This document shows, piece by piece, positions 37,251 to 46,203 of a DNA stretch of 64,000 nucleotides (position 1 is its first letter; every line of letters starts with the position of its first letter). Below the pieces are notes generated by a model, which made no database searches, had not been told where the DNA came from, and saw nothing but the letters and a program-made list of their open reading frames with translations. The DNA comes from Hyphomicrobiales bacterium (GTDB lineage Bacteria > Pseudomonadota > Alphaproteobacteria > Rhizobiales > Rhizobiaceae): NCBI GenBank assembly GCA_021775415.1, contig JAJFHV010000012.1, forward strand, positions 62,001 to 126,000, in the 5' to 3' direction. The position numbers were made by a program, and so were the translations under genes.

Positions 37251-37293
37251 GCGTGATTGCCTCCTGTGTCGTGATTAATCGCGGGCCAGCGCA

Positions 37294-38271
37294 TCAACTG
37301 TCGGCGGGAATAGATGGTGTGGTCTTGGGCGTGGAACGCTTCTGCGATCCAGAGCCGCCAAAGATTTCTTTTGACAGCTCCCCAATTCCGCCAAGGGATC
37401 CAAGTATCGATGTCGCCTCAAGCGGCATCATGATAACTTTTTGATTGTTAGCACTCGCAATTTGACCAAGCGCCTCCACATATTTTTGAGCAACGAAATA
37501 ATTGATTGCTCGCGAATCGCCGGTGGCAATTGCTTCAGACACAGCCGTCGTTGCCTTGGCTTCAGCCTCTGCGAGACGTTCGCGTGCTTCCGCCTGACGG
37601 AACGCAGCCTCCTTCTCACCTTCAGCCTCAAGAATCTGCGATTGTTTCTCACCCTCTGCCTTTAGGATTTCAGCCGCCCTGAAACCTTCTGCCTCAAGGA
37701 TGTTGGCGCGCTTGTCACGCTCTGCTTTCATTTGGCGACCCATCGCCTCAACCAGATCCGTCGGAGGGTTGATGTCCTTGATCTCAATACGGGTAATTTT
37801 GAGACCCCAGGGAGAAACCGCCGAGTCAACCACACGTAGCAGCCGTTCATTGATTTCATCGCGCTTGGCAAGCAATTCATCAAGATCCATTGATCCCATG
37901 ACCGTACGAATGTTGGTCATGGTAAGATTCAACAGCGCCCGCTGCAAATCGCGGACTTCATACGCGGCCTGCGACGCGTCAAGCACTTGGTAAAAAGTTA
38001 TACCATCAGCGCTGATGGTGGCATTGTCCTTGGTAATGACTTCTTGGGTAGGCACATCAAGCACCTGTTCCATCATGTTCATTTTCGCACCAATGCGGTC
38101 AATGAACGGAACGATTATATTGAGTCCCGGTTGCAGGGTTCTTGTGTAGCGACCAAACCTCTCAACCGTGTAATTGTACCCTTGCGACACCTGCTTGATG
38201 CCCGCAAACAGGACAAGAATGACGACAAATGCCAGTACCGCAACCGCAATATCAAAGCCAAAAAATTCCAT
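37294..38271 (-). CDS. Stomatin/prohibitin-like SPFH protein (QmcA type)
   Basis: A 325-residue protein with one N-terminal membrane helix (about 6-25), the SPFH domain (about 27-185; VERFGRYTRTLQPGLNIIVPF in pieces and MEQVLDVPTQEVITKDN), and a long Glu/Ala/Lys coiled coil (185-255). A Gly/Ser-rich tail follows. Such proteins form membrane-anchored ring cages that regulate FtsH-like proteases. It pairs with the downstream nfeD-like gene, 43 bases away, and the two are probably one operon. Confidence 0.92.
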   Translation of the reverse strand: MEFFGFDIAVAVLAFVVILVLFAGIKQVSQGYNYTVERFGRYTRTLQPGLNIIVPFIDRIGAKMNMMEQVLDVPTQEVITKDNATISADGITFYQVLDASQAAYEVRDLQRALLNLTMTNIRTVMGSMDLDELLAKRDEINERLLRVVDSAVSPWGLKITRIEIKDINPPTDLVEAMGRQMKAERDKRANILEAEGFRAAEILKAEGEKQSQILEAEGEKEAAFRQAEARERLAEAEAKATTAVSEAIATGDSRAINYFVAQKYVEALGQIASANNQKVIMMPLEATSILGSLGGIGELSKEIFGGSGSQKRSTPKTTPSIPADS

Positions 38272-38358
38272 AATGCCCTCCGAATCAACAAAATTAGTAT
38301 GAGTTTTATATAGGAATTGGCAGGATAAGTTACAAATTCGATGGTTAATCGCCGAATT

Positions 38359-39411
38359 CTAATGCCAGCCCAAAAGCTCGTTCTGCACGATTGCCTCAAT
38401 CACTCTCATCCCGCCCGCACTATCGTTAAGGCACGGGATGTGAGTAAACACCTCACCGCCTTTGGCATGAAATGTCTCCGCCGCTTCAACCGCAATTTCT
38501 TCCAGCGTCTCCAGGCAGTCCGCACTGAAACCTGGATTCACCACAGCAATGTTTTTGACGCCCTCTCCAGCCAACGCTTCGATCGTTTTGTCTGTGTATG
38601 GCTGCAACCAGGGATCCGGCCCAAACCGTGATTGAAACGTTGTTATCAAATAGTCGTCACTCATCCCGAGCCGTTCACGCAGCAGCCTCGAAGTTTTCAT
38701 GCAGTGGCAATGATAGGGATCACCATCATCAAAATAACTCTGTGGAATACCATGATAGGAGGCGATGATTTTCTCGGGTTTTTTCTTGAGCTTTGAGAGA
38801 TGACTTTCAATCGATTTCGAAAGTGCATCAATATAGACCGGATTGTCATGATAGGCTGGAACAGCGCGAACAGCCGGCATCCACCGCATTGCAATTAATG
38901 ATTCAAAAACCTTGTCGCAGACCGATGCCGTGGTCGCCGCACAGTACTGAGGATAAAGTGGAAAGACTAGAATTCGATCGCATCCCTTAGCTTTAAGATT
39001 AACCAACCGGTCGGCAATTGAGGGTTGGCCATACCGCATTCCCCAATCCACTACCAATCGATCAGTCTTCTTGAGTGCGCTGCGAAGCTTCTCCGCCTGC
39101 GACCGGGTAATCGTTCGCAATGGCGACTCATCAAGCGCTTCGTTCCATATGGTTTTATAAGCGGCACCTGACTTTGCTGGTCTTGTCCGCAGAACAATCC
39201 CGTAAAGAATAGGATACCAAAGCCAGCGCGGTTTTTCGATCACCCGTTTGTCCGACAGAAACTCTTTCAAATAGCGCCGCATGCTCTTTTCGTCGTAACC
39301 ATCAGGCGTACCAAGATTAACCAGCAAGACGCCAACCTTGCCGTTTGGAACGACAGGGTGCTGGTCGGGCAGAAAGCTACCTTTCAACTTGGAACTGGTT
39401 TTTGATGGCAT
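38359..39411 (-). CDS. hemH: Ferrochelatase
   Basis: A 350-residue enzyme that inserts ferrous iron into protoporphyrin IX. Signatures: VGVLLVNLGTPDGYD, RYLKEFLSDKRVIE, LVVDWGMRYGQPS, IASYHGIPQSYF (metal-binding His), QSRFGPDPWLQPYTD, and NPGFSADCLETLEEI with the conserved Glu. The CHCMKTSRLLRERLG segment follows the His site. The start at 39411 is chosen because the upstream 20 residues have no similarity, though no strong ribosome site is visible. It is a single gene between the SPFH operon and a LysR regulator. Confidence 0.95.
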   Translation of the reverse strand: MPSKTSSKLKGSFLPDQHPVVPNGKVGVLLVNLGTPDGYDEKSMRRYLKEFLSDKRVIEKPRWLWYPILYGIVLRTRPAKSGAAYKTIWNEALDESPLRTITRSQAEKLRSALKKTDRLVVDWGMRYGQPSIADRLVNLKAKGCDRILVFPLYPQYCAATTASVCDKVFESLIAMRWMPAVRAVPAYHDNPVYIDALSKSIESHLSKLKKKPEKIIASYHGIPQSYFDDGDPYHCHCMKTSRLLRERLGMSDDYLITTFQSRFGPDPWLQPYTDKTIEALAGEGVKNIAVVNPGFSADCLETLEEIAVEAAETFHAKGGEVFTHIPCLNDSAGGMRVIEAIVQNELLGWH

Positions 39412-39498
39412 TCGCTGGATCCAGCCGGTGTTACTAACCGACCAAGATAGTACAATCGGTCGATTGTTCAACGTGGCAAAATTGGCCGTGCAAACCTG

Positions 39499-40413
39499 CT
39501 ATTTGCCATTCGTCAAAGCAGCGCTGTTTTCCTTGAACCATTTGGTCAGGAAATCAACAAATACTCTGACTTTGGCAGGTACATGGCGGCGGTGCGGATA
39601 CACTGCGTAAATGCCACCCCCGGTCGGCAAACGATCTTCCAGCAGACTGACCAGCTTTCCGTTCTTTAGTTCCTTATCAATCGAAAACTCCGGCACCAGC
39701 GTTACGCCAAGGCCTGCCAGCGCCGCACGGCGCGCAACCTCGGGGCTATTGACTTCAATTGCACCCTTAACCGCCACGCTCACATCATTGCCATCCTCGT
39801 CGACAAAACCCCAATTGTTTCGCCGCTTAACATTTGTATCAACAACACAGGGAATATTTGCCAAATCAAGCGGTGTTTTCGGCTCACCATGCTCCTTCAC
39901 AAATTTCGGCGTGGCACATAATACAAGTCTGAAACTGGCAAGCTTTTTGGCAATCAGTGCTGAATCGGCCAAACGCGAAATTCGGATCGCCACATCAAAT
40001 CCATCTTCCACCATGTCGACCATCCGGTCATCCAGATTGACTTCCAAAGTGATGTCGGGAAACGCTGAAGAAAACTCGACAATCGGCAACCCGATTTCAA
40101 GATCAGTCAGTGATCGTGGTGCACTGATGCGAAGTCGCCCCCTTAAGCCATTACCCGTTTCGCGCACCACATCCTGCAAATCGCCGACCTTCAGCAGAAT
40201 TTCCGATGCAGATTGATAATAAATTTCACCCGCTTCAGTCATTGAGAATTGCCGCGTTGTCCTGTTAAGCAGTAGTATTCCGAGCTCATCTTCCAGCTCC
40301 CGGACATACTTCGACATTAATGCCTTCGAACGGCCAAGCTTACGGGCAGCAGCAGAAAATCCCTCCGCATCAACCACATCAATGAATGCCCGCATTCTCG
40401 TCAGTGTGTCCAA
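39499..40413 (-). CDS. LysR-family transcriptional regulator
   Basis: A 304-residue regulator. The N-terminal winged helix is MRAFIDVVDAEGFSAAARKLG (in pieces) with SKALMSKYVRELEDELG as the recognition helix. The substrate-binding domain (about 95-295) begins LRISAPRSLTDLEIGLP. The family is close to the CrgA-like group that ends KVRVFVDFLTKWF. It lies 11 bases downstream of the creatininase-family gene on the same strand, so it may be co-transcribed with it and regulate the purine-like or mod genes. The effector is unknown. Confidence 0.9.
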   Translation of the reverse strand: MDTLTRMRAFIDVVDAEGFSAAARKLGRSKALMSKYVRELEDELGILLLNRTTRQFSMTEAGEIYYQSASEILLKVGDLQDVVRETGNGLRGRLRISAPRSLTDLEIGLPIVEFSSAFPDITLEVNLDDRMVDMVEDGFDVAIRISRLADSALIAKKLASFRLVLCATPKFVKEHGEPKTPLDLANIPCVVDTNVKRRNNWGFVDEDGNDVSVAVKGAIEVNSPEVARRAALAGLGVTLVPEFSIDKELKNGKLVSLLEDRLPTGGGIYAVYPHRRHVPAKVRVFVDFLTKWFKENSAALTNGK

Positions 40414-40424
40414 ACGATCACCCT

Positions 40425-41231
40425 CTAAAGCTGTCTTGGTTCAAAATGTGAAAGATCAAACTGGTGCATTTCGAGAACCAGTTTTTCAATTCCTTGAAGT
40501 GCATCATTGAGCAGTGCTTCACCCTTTTCCACATTGGCCTGGGAAGCGTCTCCGGTCACTCCCTGGGCATTTAAATCCTGCATCTTCCAGCCAAAGGCAT
40601 GTGGACCATAGGCGCGAAGGTAGTCATTTTTTTGAACCAGCTCTTGCTGAAATGATGAATAATTTTCCGCCTTGCTCATATCAACCTGTTCGGGCGCAAG
40701 CGCAAGCATTACAGAAGTTTCGATATCGCCACCATGAATGCCAAACGCTTTTTCCTGCTCGGGTATGACTGGGTCTGCAGCCAAAAACCGGGTCCAGCTC
40801 GTTGCAACACACAACATTGCAAACTGGACACGCAGCTCCGTTGCGACAATCGTCATCAACGGAGAATTTCCGCCATGCGCATTAAGCAGCAGTAATTTTC
40901 GAATCCCGAATTTTGAAAGCGTCTCACCAATGCCTATCCACCGCGAGAGTGCTTCCTCCCACGAAAGCGATTTACTTCCGGGAAAATCCAGGTGTTCAAC
41001 CGAATAACCGATTGGCTCAGTCGGCATGATGGAAACTGGTAATTTGGGATCCAGTCGCTTCGACAGTTTCGATGCGATGCCATCAGCGATAATCGCATCG
41101 GTTTCAAACGGCAGATGTGGGCCGTGTTGTTCATGCGCGCCCAAAGGCAACACACAAATCCAGTCGCTGCAATCTGCGCTCGCAATTGCTGCTTCGTCCA
41201 TGTTCTGCCATTGACGATCTGGGAGTTTCAT
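40425..41231 (-). CDS. Creatininase-family amidohydrolase
   Basis: A 268-residue metal-dependent hydrolase. Metal ligands are visible as LGAHEQHGPHLPFETD (Glu34, His36, Asp45), NAHGGN (His119) and GGDIETS (Glu171), all in family positions. Members include creatinine amidohydrolase, FAPy-deformylase-like archaeal ArfB and MftE; the substrate here cannot be read. It overlaps the upstream amidohydrolase by one base, so the two are co-translated. That partner is a purine-deaminase-type enzyme, so an amide or formamide step in purine breakdown is a reasonable inference. Confidence 0.83.
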   Translation of the reverse strand: MKLPDRQWQNMDEAAIASADCSDWICVLPLGAHEQHGPHLPFETDAIIADGIASKLSKRLDPKLPVSIMPTEPIGYSVEHLDFPGSKSLSWEEALSRWIGIGETLSKFGIRKLLLLNAHGGNSPLMTIVATELRVQFAMLCVATSWTRFLAADPVIPEQEKAFGIHGGDIETSVMLALAPEQVDMSKAENYSSFQQELVQKNDYLRAYGPHAFGWKMQDLNAQGVTGDASQANVEKGEALLNDALQGIEKLVLEMHQFDLSHFEPRQL

Positions 41232-42610
41232 CAGCTGTTTAGCACCAGTTTCTTTGCGGCTGCATCATGTGCAGTCCTGAGTTCGCTAACATCAACGCCT
41301 AAAGGATTGCCGTCAACCACTGTCCAGCGCCCTGCAATCATCACCCGATCAGCCATGTGCGCTCCGCAATGGATTAGTGCCGCGATTGGATCACCTGCAC
41401 CTGAGAACCGCAGTTCCTCAAGCGTGTACAGCCCAAGATCAGCTTGCATACCAACCGAGATATCTCCGATGTCCTTACGGCCAAGACATGCAGACGACCC
41501 GGTTGACGCCCAGCGCAGACAATCACGATGTGAAACAGCTTCTGCCCCATAGTGCAACCGGCTTGCCATCAATGCATGACGAACACTTTCAATCAGGTTT
41601 GAACTGTCATTTGATGCAGAGCCATCCACACCAAGACCTAGCACAACACCAGCCTTTTCAAGTTCAAGTGTGCGGCACTGACCAGAGCCCAAAACCATGT
41701 TCGATGTGGGACAATGACAAATACCAACGCCATGTTCTGCCAGTTTACGGATTTCATGGTCTTCAAAATGAATGCCATGCGCAAGCCATACCCTGGATGA
41801 CAACCAACCGTGTTCCTCCAGATATTCAAGCGGTCGACATCCAAGTTTCTCGCTGCAATATGCATTCTCGTCTTCCGTCTCACCCAGATGCGTATGCAGG
41901 CGACAATTATGTTTCTCGGCAAGCTGCGCGCTTTCTTGCATCAATTCAGGCGTTACCGAGAATGGCGAACAGGGTGCTAGCGCTACCTGCAGCATCGCAC
42001 CCTCATCAGGATCATGATACTTGCCAATCACCCGCTCGCAATCCGCAAGAATACTGTCCCGATCCTGAACCACCTCCACCGGTGGCAAACCGCCATCTTC
42101 AACTGACAGATCCATTGATCCACGATTGAGCGTCATCCGCATGCCGAGCCTTGCCGCCTCCTCGGCCTGAATGTCCATCGCATCATCTATTCCGTCAGGA
42201 AACAGATATTGGTGATCTGAAACGGTGGTGCAGCCAGACATCATCAGTTCCGTAAGTGCCAGTCGGGTTGCAAGCCGGAAACTGTCCCGATCAACCACTT
42301 TTGCCCAGATCGGATAAAGTGCCTGAAGCCACGGGAATAAACTTTTGTCCATAGCCTCCGGTCGCGCTCGCGAGAGGGTTTGGTAGAAATGATGATGTGT
42401 GTTGATCAAGCCCGGAAGAACCACGTGGCGAGAGCAATCAAATGTTTCGTCAAAATCGGTGCTGGGTGATTTACCCGCTTCAACAAGTTCAACAATCTTG
42501 TTGCCCGACACAACGATGCCACCAGCCGCATTTTCAGCAAGCACACCGAGTGGGTTCTTCAACCAAACGACTTGGTTCTGCTGCACCGTGGAACACCCTG
42601 TTAGTTGCAA
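41231..42610 (-). CDS. 8-oxoguanine deaminase-like amidohydrolase
   Basis: A 459-residue enzyme of the ATZ/TRZ amidohydrolase subgroup. The metal site shows INTHHHFYQTLSRA (His72, His74), HTHLGETEDENAYC, LAHGIHFED, and GVDGSASNDS (Asp). These sequences match bacterial 8-oxoguanine deaminases, which convert 8-oxoguanine to urate, but related s-triazine and guanine deaminases share them. The assigned start is a TTG at 42610; a GTG eight codons later is possible, and neither has a strong ribosome site. The stop overlaps the creatininase-family start. Confidence 0.8.
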   Translation of the reverse strand: MQLTGCSTVQQNQVVWLKNPLGVLAENAAGGIVVSGNKIVELVEAGKSPSTDFDETFDCSRHVVLPGLINTHHHFYQTLSRARPEAMDKSLFPWLQALYPIWAKVVDRDSFRLATRLALTELMMSGCTTVSDHQYLFPDGIDDAMDIQAEEAARLGMRMTLNRGSMDLSVEDGGLPPVEVVQDRDSILADCERVIGKYHDPDEGAMLQVALAPCSPFSVTPELMQESAQLAEKHNCRLHTHLGETEDENAYCSEKLGCRPLEYLEEHGWLSSRVWLAHGIHFEDHEIRKLAEHGVGICHCPTSNMVLGSGQCRTLELEKAGVVLGLGVDGSASNDSSNLIESVRHALMASRLHYGAEAVSHRDCLRWASTGSSACLGRKDIGDISVGMQADLGLYTLEELRFSGAGDPIAALIHCGAHMADRVMIAGRWTVVDGNPLGVDVSELRTAHDAAAKKLVLNS

Positions 42611-42631
42611 TTGATCAGATCAGATTATTTT

Positions 42632-43714
42632 CTAGCGTGGAAAGACCTGATTGGCGAGCGAAACAGATTTGAGGATTGCAACACATTTGCCATCCTTTTT
42701 CAGCGACAGTTCATCCAGCGCCTGTCGGGTAATTTTCGCCACAAAATTTTGATCACCACAGACGAGTCGAAGCTGAACGCAATTTTCCGGCAGCTGCACA
42801 ATTCTTGAAATATTGCACGAAAGATGATTGCGGGCACTGGTTTGAATTTTCGAGTTCTTTGCCACCAGCACCTCAGAGGCATTCACGAGAATACGAACTG
42901 TAGCTCCCCGGGGGATTGAAGCGCCCGAAACGACCAGTGACTGCCCTGCGACCTCCAGTTGATTGAGACCATAGGATTTGTCATATCCAACAACCTTGCC
43001 TGTCAATAGACCCCCATTAACTGATGCATCCACACCTGCAGCAATACCCGCTCGAGGCAGAACTTGTTCAAGAGAACCCCTATCCATCGACATTCCATTT
43101 TCAATAACAATCATGGAATCAGCTAACCGAACCACATCACGGACGGCATGGGTAACCAGTAATATCGGAACTTTAATCCGCCGGTTGAGTGCCAATATAT
43201 GTGGGGCAATCTCATCAATCCGTTGTTCATCAAGACCGCTGAACGGTTCGTCCAAAAGCAATATAGCCGGATTGGACATCATCGCACGGCCAAGTGCCAC
43301 CCGCTGTTTTTCACCTCCCGACAGATTGCGCGGATAACGCTCCAGAAGCCTGGTAATGCCAAGCAGCTCGGAAACCTCCTCAAGCGTTACACGGGCCTTT
43401 CGTCCAGCGGCCCAATTTGAATAGGTGAGGTTTCGTCGAACTGTCAGATGCGCAAACAGAGCGGAGCGCTGCGGAACATATCCAATCCGGCGCTTAGCTG
43501 ATGTGACATTGATCTGCCGGGCCCCATCAAACCAAGTGTCACCCGAGTATGAAACCACCCCTTTGTCAGCTTGATCCAGCCCGGCAATCAAACGTAGCAG
43601 CGTGGTTTTGCCGGCTCCCGATTTCCCCCAAAGCGCAGTTATTCCCGGGTCGGCAGAAAAATCAAAATCATAAGCAAAACTCTCGCGTGCACCTTTAACT
43701 TTTACCTCAAGCAT
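42632..43714 (-). CDS. modC: Molybdate ABC transporter, ATP-binding protein
   Basis: A 360-residue ATPase. Walker A is WGKSGAGKTTLLRLIAG, the signature is LSGGEKQRVALGRA, Walker B is LLLDEPFSGLD, and the H-loop is LLVTHAVRD. A C-terminal TOBE/Mop domain (about 290-355) binds molybdate or stabilises the dimer. The ATG at 43714 overlaps modB by eight bases; the longer frame to 43795 lies inside modB. It is the last gene of modABC, 21 bases before the deaminase gene's start. Confidence 0.95.
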   Translation of the reverse strand: MLEVKVKGARESFAYDFDFSADPGITALWGKSGAGKTTLLRLIAGLDQADKGVVSYSGDTWFDGARQINVTSAKRRIGYVPQRSALFAHLTVRRNLTYSNWAAGRKARVTLEEVSELLGITRLLERYPRNLSGGEKQRVALGRAMMSNPAILLLDEPFSGLDEQRIDEIAPHILALNRRIKVPILLVTHAVRDVVRLADSMIVIENGMSMDRGSLEQVLPRAGIAAGVDASVNGGLLTGKVVGYDKSYGLNQLEVAGQSLVVSGASIPRGATVRILVNASEVLVAKNSKIQTSARNHLSCNISRIVQLPENCVQLRLVCGDQNFVAKITRQALDELSLKKDGKCVAILKSVSLANQVFPR

Positions 43715-44411
43715 CCGGACCTCCCCGGCGCATCGATATGCGATTAGAAATCCATTCCGACAAAACAATTGCAACAAATGATATGGCGACCCCAATGATG
43801 ATTAGCGTCAGTGCTTCACGATCTCCGCTCGGACTTTGCAGCAACGAATACACTGCCAGCGCCAGAGTTTGCGTTTCTCCCGGTATGTTGGAGACGAAGG
43901 TTATCGTTGCACCAAACTCCCCCAACGCCTTTGCAAAACCCAGGACCGCTCCTGCCAAAATACCGGGAAGTGCAAGGGGCAAAGAAATTGTAGCGAACGC
44001 TATTAACCGCCCCGCACCAAGGGTTTTTGCGGTTTCCAGAACTTCCCGGTCTTGCGATTCAAATGCCAATCGGATTGGACGCATCACCAGCGGAAATGCC
44101 ATGACGGATGCGGCCAGCGCAGCACCGGTCCACTGAAATGCGAATCCTATCCCGAAGGCCTGTTCAAACACGCGACCAAATATCCCGTCCGGTCGAAATC
44201 CCAGAAGCAGCAGATACCCGGTAATGACCGGCGGCATTACCAGCGGCAAATGACACAATCCGTTTAAAATATGCCATCCTGGAAACCGTCTTGTTGCCAA
44301 AAAATAGGCAATGCCAGTAGCGATTGGCACCGTGAACAGCGTGGCTACCATTGAGACCTTCAGGGAAAGCGCAGCCACGGTCCATGCTTCAGGAGACAAA
44401 AACCCGCTCAT
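43707..44411 (-). CDS. modB: Molybdate ABC transporter, permease
   Basis: A 234-residue permease with about five helices. ALSLKVSMVATLFTVPIATG (in pieces) opens the protein. The cytoplasmic EAA loop is TAKTLGAGRLIAFATISLPLALPGILAGA (in pieces), and the family's FAKALGEFGATITFVSNIPGETQT follows, all classical ModB. Start and stop overlap modA and modC by 4 and 8 bases. The operon feeds Mo-cofactor enzymes. Confidence 0.96.
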   Translation of the reverse strand: MSGFLSPEAWTVAALSLKVSMVATLFTVPIATGIAYFLATRRFPGWHILNGLCHLPLVMPPVITGYLLLLGFRPDGIFGRVFEQAFGIGFAFQWTGAALAASVMAFPLVMRPIRLAFESQDREVLETAKTLGAGRLIAFATISLPLALPGILAGAVLGFAKALGEFGATITFVSNIPGETQTLALAVYSLLQSPSGDREALTLIIIGVAISFVAIVLSEWISNRISMRRGGPDA

Positions 44412-45166
44412 TGCGATGTTCCAGTCGAAAGAGGCGTAAAGCCAAACTTGGAAAACAAATTCTGCCCGGCTGGAGATATGAGAAACTCCATAAACGAACC
44501 CGCTCCCGCCGCTGATGGTTTTGCAGCTACATATTGAATTGGCGGATGGGTATCCGCCTCGAACCGATAATAAGCGCTGACGCGCGGTTCGACCAACAAA
44601 TCGGATTGATAAACAATACCAGCCGGCAAATCACCTCGTGCGACGGAACTGAGCGATACCCTGACATTTTCCGAGAATACGGCGTTGGAATTGACCTGTT
44701 TCCACAATCCCAATCTCTCCAGCGCAGCTTTCGCGTAAATACCTGCCGGAACACCCACCGGATCCCCCATCGCAAACTTCCCGGACGTCAGTATCGCCAG
44801 TGAACCATCGGTCGATGCCACAGTCTGGTTCACCGCAATCACCAACCGGTTACCGGCGACTGGGGAAACCGAATGAGGTTCCACCCGACCTCGCTCAACC
44901 AGCCAACTAACCCAATCCTGATTTGCAGAGATAAACAAGGCGGCGGGTGCGCCCGCATCAATCTGGCGTGCCAGAACCGATGATCCAGCAAACGAAAATA
45001 CAATCTCGCAGTCACAACTGGCTTCATGAACGTTACCGGCTGCCTCAAGCACATCACGCAGGCTGGCGGCAGCAAACACCAAGTACTTTCCATCTTTTGC
45101 CAAACCAACTCCAGGCAGGCAAAGCAGGACAAGAGCCAGCAAGGTAAAATAACGCAAAACTTTCAT
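44408..45166 (-). CDS. modA: Molybdate-binding periplasmic protein
   Basis: A 252-residue binding protein. The signal peptide (about 3-23, ending GLA) is followed by VFAAASLRDVLEAAG, the ModA anion-contact loop. FSFAGSSVLARQIDAGAPAALF (in pieces) gives the second loop, and GIVYQSDLLVEPRV the C-terminal lobe. Length is typical. It is the first gene of the modABC operon. I did not find the ATAT-rich Mo-box in the upstream 150 bases, so regulation by ModE is not supported. Confidence 0.95.
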   Translation of the reverse strand: MKVLRYFTLLALVLLCLPGVGLAKDGKYLVFAAASLRDVLEAAGNVHEASCDCEIVFSFAGSSVLARQIDAGAPAALFISANQDWVSWLVERGRVEPHSVSPVAGNRLVIAVNQTVASTDGSLAILTSGKFAMGDPVGVPAGIYAKAALERLGLWKQVNSNAVFSENVRVSLSSVARGDLPAGIVYQSDLLVEPRVSAYYRFEADTHPPIQYVAAKPSAAGAGSFMEFLISPAGQNLFSKFGFTPLSTGTSQ

Positions 45167-45316
45167 GCGGTATGTCTTACTCGAATGAATTACGCATGTA
45201 AAAAGGCGTTGGCATCAACCCTCTGCCAGCAAATAGCAGCGTATGGTTTAGAGCAAACCCTTCCCCGATTGTGGCTTTCCTGTTAGGGAAACATTTGCGA
45301 AACTGGAACCGACAAA

Positions 45317-45748
45317 ATGTCCAAATCTGTCCTGTTGATACATGGCCCGAATTTAAATCTGCTCGGCACACGTGAGCCTGAGGTCTATGGCAAAACCACC
45401 CTCAAGGACATTGAGACCGATTGCACGGCTCATGCCAAGGGGCGGGATGTCGAATTGGCGGTTTTCCAGTCAAACCATGAGGGTGAAATCATTGATGCCA
45501 TTCATGATGCGCGTGGAAAACACGATGCAATCATTATCAATGCAGGGGCCTACACACACACCTCGGTTGCAATTCGCGATGCAATTTCCGGAGTAGAGGT
45601 ACCCGTCTACGAAGTTCACTTGAGCAACATTCACGCCCGTGAAGAGTTTCGTCACCATTCCCATATGAGTGCCGTTGCGAAGGCGGTGATTTGTGGACTG
45701 GGACCGCAAGGCTATATTGCCGCAATTGATGCAATCGCGGCCGAATAG
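45317..45748 (+). CDS. aroQ: Type II 3-dehydroquinate dehydratase
   Basis: A 143-residue dodecameric enzyme of the shikimate pathway. [19 protein letters not shown] carries the active-site Asn and lid Tyr/Arg. [32 protein letters not shown] and [17 protein letters not shown] (catalytic His) complete the family pattern. Normal length. It is divergent from modA. The next gene starts five bases after its stop, so the two share a transcript. Confidence 0.97.
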   Translation: MSKSVLLIHGPNLNLLGTREPEVYGKTTLKDIETDCTAHAKGRDVELAVFQSNHEGEIIDAIHDARGKHDAIIINAGAYTHTSVAIRDAISGVEVPVYEVHLSNIHAREEFRHHSHMSAVAKAVICGLGPQGYIAAIDAIAAE

Positions 45749-45753
45749 CAGAA

Positions 45754-46203
45754 ATGCCCGCTACCCGTTCATATGATGAGGTCGTCCGTAATATTCGCGG
45801 CCTGTGCGAAGATGAGCACGATGATATCGCCAAAATGGCGACCATCGCCTGTGAATTGTTTCAAGGATTTGAAGAGTTCAACTGGGTAGGGTTTTACCGG
45901 GTAGTGGATGACGCGAATTTGAAGATCGGTCCTTATCAGGGCAGTCATGGTTGCATCGATATCCCCTTTTCAAATGGCCTATGCGGTGCCTGCGCGCGGA
46001 CGCAAGAAACACAAATCGTTGATGATGTGAATGCGATTGCAGATCATATCGCCTGTTCAGCCAGTACGAGGTCGGAAATCGTTGTTCCAGTTATGAAGGA
46101 TGGAAGACTGATCGCTGTGCTGGACATTGATTCCGACCATCCAGCTGAATTTACTCAGCAAGACGCGAAGCAGCTCGAGGCAATCCTCACCGCAAGTTTT
46201 TGA
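45754..46203 (+). CDS. msrC: Free methionine-R-sulfoxide reductase (GAF domain)
   Basis: A 149-residue GAF-fold enzyme that reduces free methionine-R-sulfoxide. Cysteines at 67, 77 and 101 have exactly the spacing of the E. coli catalytic set at 84, 94 and 118 (gaps of 10 and 24). They lie in HGCIDIPFSNGLCG and HIACSASTRSEIV. FNWVGFYR is the GAF start. It is co-transcribed with aroQ. Its last 17 bases overlap the 3' end of the convergent regulator gene. Confidence 0.9.
   Translation: MPATRSYDEVVRNIRGLCEDEHDDIAKMATIACELFQGFEEFNWVGFYRVVDDANLKIGPYQGSHGCIDIPFSNGLCGACARTQETQIVDDVNAIADHIACSASTRSEIVVPVMKDGRLIAVLDIDSDHPAEFTQQDAKQLEAILTASF

Noticed and set aside
45167-45316. Mo-box (ModE site) before modA
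   Set aside because: I looked for paired ATAT-rich half-sites and found none in the divergent gap.
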